Both the position numbers and the translations under genes were made by a program. A DNA stretch of 6,911 nt from the NCBI GenBank assembly GCA_015487515.1, contig WFPQ01000003.1, positions 1-6,911 of the forward strand, written 5' to 3'. Every line of letters starts with the position of its first letter. Positions within the stretch are counted from its first letter, which is position 1. The DNA is from Hyphomicrobiales bacterium. GTDB taxonomy: Bacteria; Pseudomonadota; Alphaproteobacteria; Rhizobiales; Devosiaceae. This document shows positions 4,101 through 6,911 of this stretch, piece by piece. A model generated the notes under the pieces. That model was not told the DNA's origin. It did no database searches and saw only the letters and a program-made list of their open reading frames with translations.

Positions 4101-6911
4101 TCCGCAGCATCTTCCCTGGCGCAAAATTATGTGGGCATGACTTATTATGATGATTATTTTACACCTTTGACCATTGTCGGTGTCTGGACGGCGAGCATGA
4201 TCGAGCTCAAGGTTCAGCGCATCGTGGATGTGGCTTCCATGGGGAGTTATGTCAGAAACACGCCCAGGGTCATTTATGATTACGAGGCAAATGGTTATGC
4301 CGGTGTCCAGATGGAACTGGCAAAAACTGACCAGGTCAATATCGAAACTTCAAAGATTCTCACATACTTGGAGCGGGAGGAAATTGAAACCAGGCTCGCT
4401 TCGAACATAGATGTTTCCATTGGAGATTTTTCTCTTGGGAAAATATACCTGGATCCCAAAAATTATAATTACGACAAGGCAAAGGCTGATATCTTCAATT
4501 CCATCATTCCGGTGCAGGATGATGTCAAGGTAGCGTATATCCAGAACGATCAGAGTCTGGGTTTTACGCTGTTCAAGAACATGAACGATGACAATCGTGA
4601 CGGTGTCATTGGATCTGGTGACAATCTGGACAAGGTAACAACTTTTTCCAGTGTTGCCGGTCAGACATACGGAGACGATTCAAGCCTCGTCCAGTTGCTT
4701 AATGACAATGGTGAGACCTATTTTGCCTATGCGCTTTCAAGTGAAGCCGCGACCAGGGTAGGCGATAGTTCTTTTGATATGGTCGCGAGCGCAAGGCCAA
4801 CCCAGGCCGGCATGGCTATTCTTCCGTGGTTGGAACTCAGGGGAACTCCCAATGGCCTGCTGGCACAAAATGAAGTCATCATGGATTTCAATGATACGCC
4901 GACGGCCCTGGCCGTCTACCAGGAACTGATGAACCCGGTTACACCCGTTGGATACCAGCAGCAGTTTGCCTGGTTCAGGTCTTCTGATGGCAGGCTGTAT
5001 ACGGTTGTAAGCAGCCAGGGAACCGAAACCTATAATGTATATGGGGATATGGTTGCAAAGATCGACGACCCATTTGCCGGTTTCCAATCAGAATGGGCTG
5101 TTCCCGGTTATCGGTTTGATGGTGTTAATGATTTTTCTGCTTCTCTTGGATTTCTGGCCGGTTTTGAATCCTTTGGTTCCAAAATTTATGACATTGAAAC
5201 AAAGTTTGCCCAGATCGATCCCTCTCCCCTTGGCCTTTCCGTTGATTTAAACAGTCCTCTGGTAATTGCCGGTGAACTTGATTTGAATGGCAACAAGGTC
5301 TTTGGTGTCAAGGATTACCTCAAAGCCCCCATGAACGATAACGAGATATCGATTTATCTTTCTTATGCAGCCAGCCAGGTAAATGCCGGCGTTCCGGTCA
5401 GCGAATTTCTTGGCAATGGATTTGGTATATTGGATACGGATCCTGCCAAGGCAGCAATGGCTGCCAGGGCTTATTATATGGAAAATACATCCAAGGCAGA
5501 GTTTCTTGCCAATAATGAATTGCCCACTGACATATCATTTGATGCCCAGGCCTATCTCAGGGCCAACCCTGATGTGCTGGCTTCCCTGGTGACTGACCCG
5601 AAATTGGCCGGTGCCGATGTGGCATTGTCCAATCTGCTTGCCGGTTCTCAGGCTGCCGGTGACATAAAAAAGGTGATTAAACTGTTCCAGGCTGCAGCCA
5701 TGGAATATTACACCTCCGGAAAGAACGGCTTTAATGGATATGCCACCTATGAGCGCGATCTTAACGGGGATGGGATTGTTGATGCCATCCGTGTTGGAGG
5801 CACGGGAGTTGTCATGGCAACAGTATCGTCCGACAGTGGCGACCCATCAAATCCGCTAGTGATTGATTATGTTGCAAGGGATGGAAATTTCTGGGGCATG
5901 CTTCAGGACATAGACCTTGATATCTCCCCTGATGTTCTTCTTGCTCCAGCCTCAGATGGTGGTATCTGGACCGTCAAATTGTCATCCAGCGGGGCTGTTG
6001 CTACGGCACGAACTGCCGAGGCTGCAGTTTCTCTGGCCCTGGCCGGCGCGGATTTGCAGCCGGGAGGTGCGGGTATATTTGCCGATGCCAATGGTGACGG
6101 CATTGCTGACAGGGTCAAGGTTCTTATGGATGGCTCGGGCCAGATAACCCTTGGTTTCAATGACCCCGCTGCCATTGATGGCATTGGTTTGACCAGCAAG
6201 GTATTTACCGGTGAAACCTTGCAGGATGCCGTGGCATCCGCGAATGCGCTTGCCCTGCTGGCCTGGACCGCTGGAAATGATGATCAGATAATGGCCTATG
6301 GGGCTGATTTGTCGGCGGCTCAGGTAGCTTTTTCCAGGGTTGGGTCCTATCAGAATGCCGTTAACCTTGGGCAGTTCGCCCTTGACAATGCAGATTTGCT
6401 TGCTGCCAGCGGTAATGATCTTGAAAAAGCTCTTGAGAACTACATCACATCAAGGCGTTCGTCGCTGGTTGCAGCGAAAGACGCCGAGGTGTTCACTTTG
6501 CAAAATATCATGCCGGAGGAGACCGTTAGCAAGATTGCTAATGACCTGAAAAGTGTTTTTGAAAGTCAGCAGAGCAATGCAGGCGGGCTTTTTTACGTCT
6601 ATCAGTTTTCCGGCACGGACAATTCTGGCGCTGTCATTCCGGCGCTCGAGGGCTCTAGCCTGATAAATGTTACCACGGTTGGACTGACCCCTAATTTGCA
6701 GCAGGCAACTGATGCACGATGGGTTGAGATTTTTTCCGAGATTTATACCAGGCCCGAATATTCCGATGCCTTGAAGTCTGCGATACGAGTATACAATGAC
6801 AAGATTGCAGGCTTTATGGCTGATACGAGCGGCATTGCGGTCGACCTGGTGATTGAAGCCTATGGTGCCTTGTTTGAAGCATTTCAGGCAGAAGCCAACA
6901 TGATAGAAGAA
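1146..6911 (+). CDS. Giant cysteine-free secreted protein, probable type I secretion substrate (5' part, open at right edge)
   Basis: One uninterrupted frame encodes 1922 residues and is still open at the right edge; I do not recognise a named family. The start has a good GGGAG seven bases upstream. The next in-frame ATG upstream (1065) has no spaced ribosome site and would add a Cys-rich stretch. The N-terminus (MTSDILPASTPILDD) is not a signal peptide. Layout by residue: 1-250 Gly/Ala-rich opening; 250-560 mostly beta, with short Asp/Gly/Asn turns; 592-856 about five tandem helical repeats, the last very hydrophobic; 890-901 EF-hand-like loop; 950-970 cluster of all five histidines; 1148-1159 canonical EF-hand loop; 1180-1300 beta segments; 1465-1505 and 1744-1773 NPDV-like modules; 1538 and 1647 DxNGDGxxD loops of FG-GAP/VCBS type. 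Absence of Cys, acidity, calcium loops and size fit RTX-type adhesins or toxins exported by a type I system. No nonapeptide repeats are visible, so that is inferred. Sampled G+C is 40-53%, well below nadA, with frequent ATA codons, suggesting transfer. Confidence 0.9.
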   Translation, partial: MTSDILPASTPILDDVIGNPVSVDNNLGLSIVLGVTYAPGLNPGPDKRSGDFLLIDPLNMGDASGYTSFISRGRIDGKGVVTSGVGTLNFGDIAGAEAGVGKAWRGGPAGISEPRKNGDVLFFVNSRGGVAEGGTVSINIGAAYNLTKLGSAALDKLAALALRYPSLPSAVSAAALKLASEGVEASAGSLGIAWLGVAVRVQVTYDQWGQVTGTTLNGKEFDVAGFMDELGAIFSEDVPSPLLRLDESNSMGNIGPLSDILQNPDATVIINEQGQNDRILSVSDLGSLPQDALVIQDVVDGVSKAFVISDVKGVRAPDPAANMVVTNTDFGVITESGGSTWFEGDNGISVTIWDGNLSVTYADGTVYIETADGQQIFYDANGEVARVSGEDFAVGSNGFASDFRSYVNGAKQDPGFQPPDFFNGFLFADEMIKADLLGYLPQSSVVEVKTVIGSRGPLKMATVDGELAYIIYNDGNFENVGSIIDGSRNLTPGDMNLVLDIAEFQSQTGKFALGSKTAVQTWEQQYKPIADNLILQLETQGGGILLDPERGVPGLLEAVNAYKQGEGIYRFFGNLTNLVTGATPGSSVASNISGAIDGLVDALRARGVSDTASFEGQVYAVALAAQMVENAYAAYSSQDASGRLGFAADSIKAMGALASLGVVDKKFAQFAALSYGSTAAFLAVRDALDETSANLDNSLAYDKAVGSAVTMIRYLGAMDVIDKRMADAVVGSFAVYEGYNAGVEIYENWGSDPAVTIRSAGDFLKALNVLGQVGVIKDEQLLENIATATKFYSVIKTGYDLYKFGSSVATVGNFAIALSSLLVPEDDLDAQAAIAAVNLLVSVYTGNVVGVLSSAWTISSIWDAQEAQREALRIYEAEMAKLQFVDITEDVDVDGNMVSLDSVLYEYNIGDDYVYLIGDPQDVVSSAVFTLEPVSLEVAQLSNGKFVLLHEVADNHSVSPTHDKAHAGRHGLLDQTDFIGGSAGLSAASSLAQNYVGMTYYDDYFTPLTIVGVWTASMIELKVQRIVDVASMGSYVRNTPRVIYDYEANGYAGVQMELAKTDQVNIETSKILTYLEREEIETRLASNIDVSIGDFSLGKIYLDPKNYNYDKAKADIFNSIIPVQDDVKVAYIQNDQSLGFTLFKNMNDDNRDGVIGSGDNLDKVTTFSSVAGQTYGDDSSLVQLLNDNGETYFAYALSSEAATRVGDSSFDMVASARPTQAGMAILPWLELRGTPNGLLAQNEVIMDFNDTPTALAVYQELMNPVTPVGYQQQFAWFRSSDGRLYTVVSSQGTETYNVYGDMVAKIDDPFAGFQSEWAVPGYRFDGVNDFSASLGFLAGFESFGSKIYDIETKFAQIDPSPLGLSVDLNSPLVIAGELDLNGNKVFGVKDYLKAPMNDNEISIYLSYAASQVNAGVPVSEFLGNGFGILDTDPAKAAMAARAYYMENTSKAEFLANNELPTDISFDAQAYLRANPDVLASLVTDPKLAGADVALSNLLAGSQAAGDIKKVIKLFQAAAMEYYTSGKNGFNGYATYERDLNGDGIVDAIRVGGTGVVMATVSSDSGDPSNPLVIDYVARDGNFWGMLQDIDLDISPDVLLAPASDGGIWTVKLSSSGAVATARTAEAAVSLALAGADLQPGGAGIFADANGDGIADRVKVLMDGSGQITLGFNDPAAIDGIGLTSKVFTGETLQDAVASANALALLAWTAGNDDQIMAYGADLSAAQVAFSRVGSYQNAVNLGQFALDNADLLAASGNDLEKALENYITSRRSSLVAAKDAEVFTLQNIMPEETVSKIANDLKSVFESQQSNAGGLFYVYQFSGTDNSGAVIPALEGSSLINVTTVGLTPNLQQATDARWVEIFSEIYTRPEYSDALKSAIRVYNDKIAGFMADTSGIAVDLVIEAYGALFEAFQAEANMIEE
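2919..3713 (+). repeat. About five diverged helical protein repeats in the giant protein
   Basis: Residues 592-856 contain repeating units of roughly 50-58 residues. Each has a first helix, a turn, and a second Ala/Ser/Tyr-rich helix. The turns align as LRARGVSD (603-610), LASLGVVDK (657-665), LGAMDVIDK (715-723), LGQVGVIKDE (770-779) and, less well, LLVPEDD (821-827). The second helices align as AVALAAQMVENAYAAY, ALSYGSTAAFLAV, VVGSFAVYEGYNAG, IATATKFYSVIKTGY and NLLVSVYTGNVVGV. The repeats are diverged at DNA level, so the duplication is old or constrained by structure. The fifth copy is the most hydrophobic. The alignment was made by eye. Confidence 0.6.
3813..3848 (+). other. EF-hand-like calcium loop 1 in the giant protein
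   Basis: Residues 890-901 read DVDVDGNMVSLD. The calcium-ligand positions 1, 3, 5 and 12 are all Asp, position 6 is Gly and position 8 is the hydrophobic Met897. This fits the 12-residue EF-hand loop, although a clear EF-hand helix pair was not checked. Confidence 0.55.
3993..4055 (+). other. Histidine cluster (all His of the giant protein), candidate metal site
   Basis: His950, His956, His962, His966 and His970 are the only histidines in the 1922 residues visible. The last three lie at i, i+4, i+8 (HDKAHAGRH), which would put them on one face of a helix, a layout typical of transition-metal binding. It does not match the HExxHxxGxxH metzincin motif of serralysin-type proteases. The DNA here is locally richer in G+C than its flanks and contains a perfect 7-bp inverted repeat (4044-4050 with 4056-4062). 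Confidence 0.5.
4587..4622 (+). other. Canonical EF-hand calcium loop 2 in the giant protein
   Basis: Residues 1148-1159 read DDNRDGVIGSGD. They have Asp, Asn, Asp and Asp at positions 1, 3, 5 and 12, Gly at 6 and Ile at 8, a full match to the EF-hand loop pattern. It is followed by a beta-rich stretch rather than an obvious second EF-hand. Confidence 0.65.
5538..5660 (+). other. NPDV-type helical module 1 in the giant protein
   Basis: Residues 1465-1505 start FDAQAYLRANPDVLASL. The pattern YLxxNPDV followed by a short Ala/Leu helix recurs in large RTX-like and calcium-binding secreted proteins of Alphaproteobacteria and Cyanobacteria, often near their repeats. The recognition is by motif only. 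Confidence 0.55.
5757..5783 (+). other. FG-GAP/VCBS-like calcium loop 3 in the giant protein
   Basis: Residues 1538-1546 read DLNGDGIVD, followed by AIRVGGTG. DxNGDGxxD followed by a beta strand and a GTG turn is the calcium loop of FG-GAP/VCBS-type repeats. Position 12 is not acidic, so it is not a full EF-hand. Confidence 0.55.
6084..6110 (+). other. FG-GAP/VCBS-like calcium loop 4 in the giant protein
   Basis: Residues 1647-1655 read DANGDGIAD, followed by RVKVLMDGSG. It repeats the layout of the loop at residue 1538, 109 residues earlier, including the basic residue and Val after the loop. The two probably belong to a duplicated beta module. Confidence 0.55.
6375..6464 (+). other. NPDV-like module 2 in the giant protein, degenerate
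   Basis: Residues 1744-1773 start FALDNADLLAASGNDLEKAL and continue with an ENYITS-like helix. The layout (aromatic, then N.D(V/L)LA, then Asp plus AL..Y) resembles the module at 1465 and the wider family pattern that ends in HY..xG. Here Asn replaces the usual His and Ala replaces Pro. It is a weaker member of the same type. Confidence 0.4.

Noticed and set aside
5280..5315. A further EF-hand loop at residues 1379-1390 (DLNGNKVFGVKD)
   Set aside because: Positions 1, 3, 5 and 12 could bind calcium, but position 6 is Lys instead of Gly, so it was not listed as a site.

Overview
The window looks like an alphaproteobacterial chromosome. This rests on the first 80 residues of a minus-strand quinolinate synthase (NadA) of the alphaproteobacterial type and on its roughly 62% G+C. 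From left to right the layout is: the 5' part of nadA reading out of the left edge; its ribosome binding site and promoter/operator-like region; a decayed minus-strand transposase/integrase fragment in GC-rich DNA; an AT-richer intergenic stretch with a stem-loop, a 12-bp palindrome and a perfect 15-bp tandem duplication; and one giant plus-strand open frame from 1146 that is still open at the right edge.

The giant frame fills more than 80% of the window. It encodes at least 1922 residues with no stop and no visible frameshift. I do not recognise it as a named protein. It has no cysteine at all in 1922 residues, no classical N-terminal signal peptide from the best start, an acidic and Gly/Ala/Asp/Asn-rich composition, several calcium-loop motifs of the DxDxDG or DxNGDG type, and two [YF]LxxNPDV-like modules. 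Together these point to a very large extracellular protein exported by a type I secretion system, of the RTX/adhesin/toxin class. The usual proof (glycine-rich nonapeptide repeats, a C-terminal secretion signal, and adjacent ABC transporter and membrane-fusion genes) would lie beyond the window, so this remains an inference.

Within the protein, residues 592-856 hold about five diverged tandem helical repeats of roughly 50-58 residues, ending in the most hydrophobic part of the chain. Just after them, at residues 950-970, lie all five histidines of the 1922 residues, spaced 6, 6, 4 and 4. The C-terminal half mixes beta-rich segments with FG-GAP/VCBS-like calcium loops. The histidine cluster and the helical repeats are the most unusual points.

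The giant gene samples at about 40-53% G+C against about 62% for nadA, and a mobile-element remnant lies between them. This suggests that the gene was acquired next to a conserved housekeeping locus. No RNA genes, CRISPR arrays or intact insertion sequences were seen.
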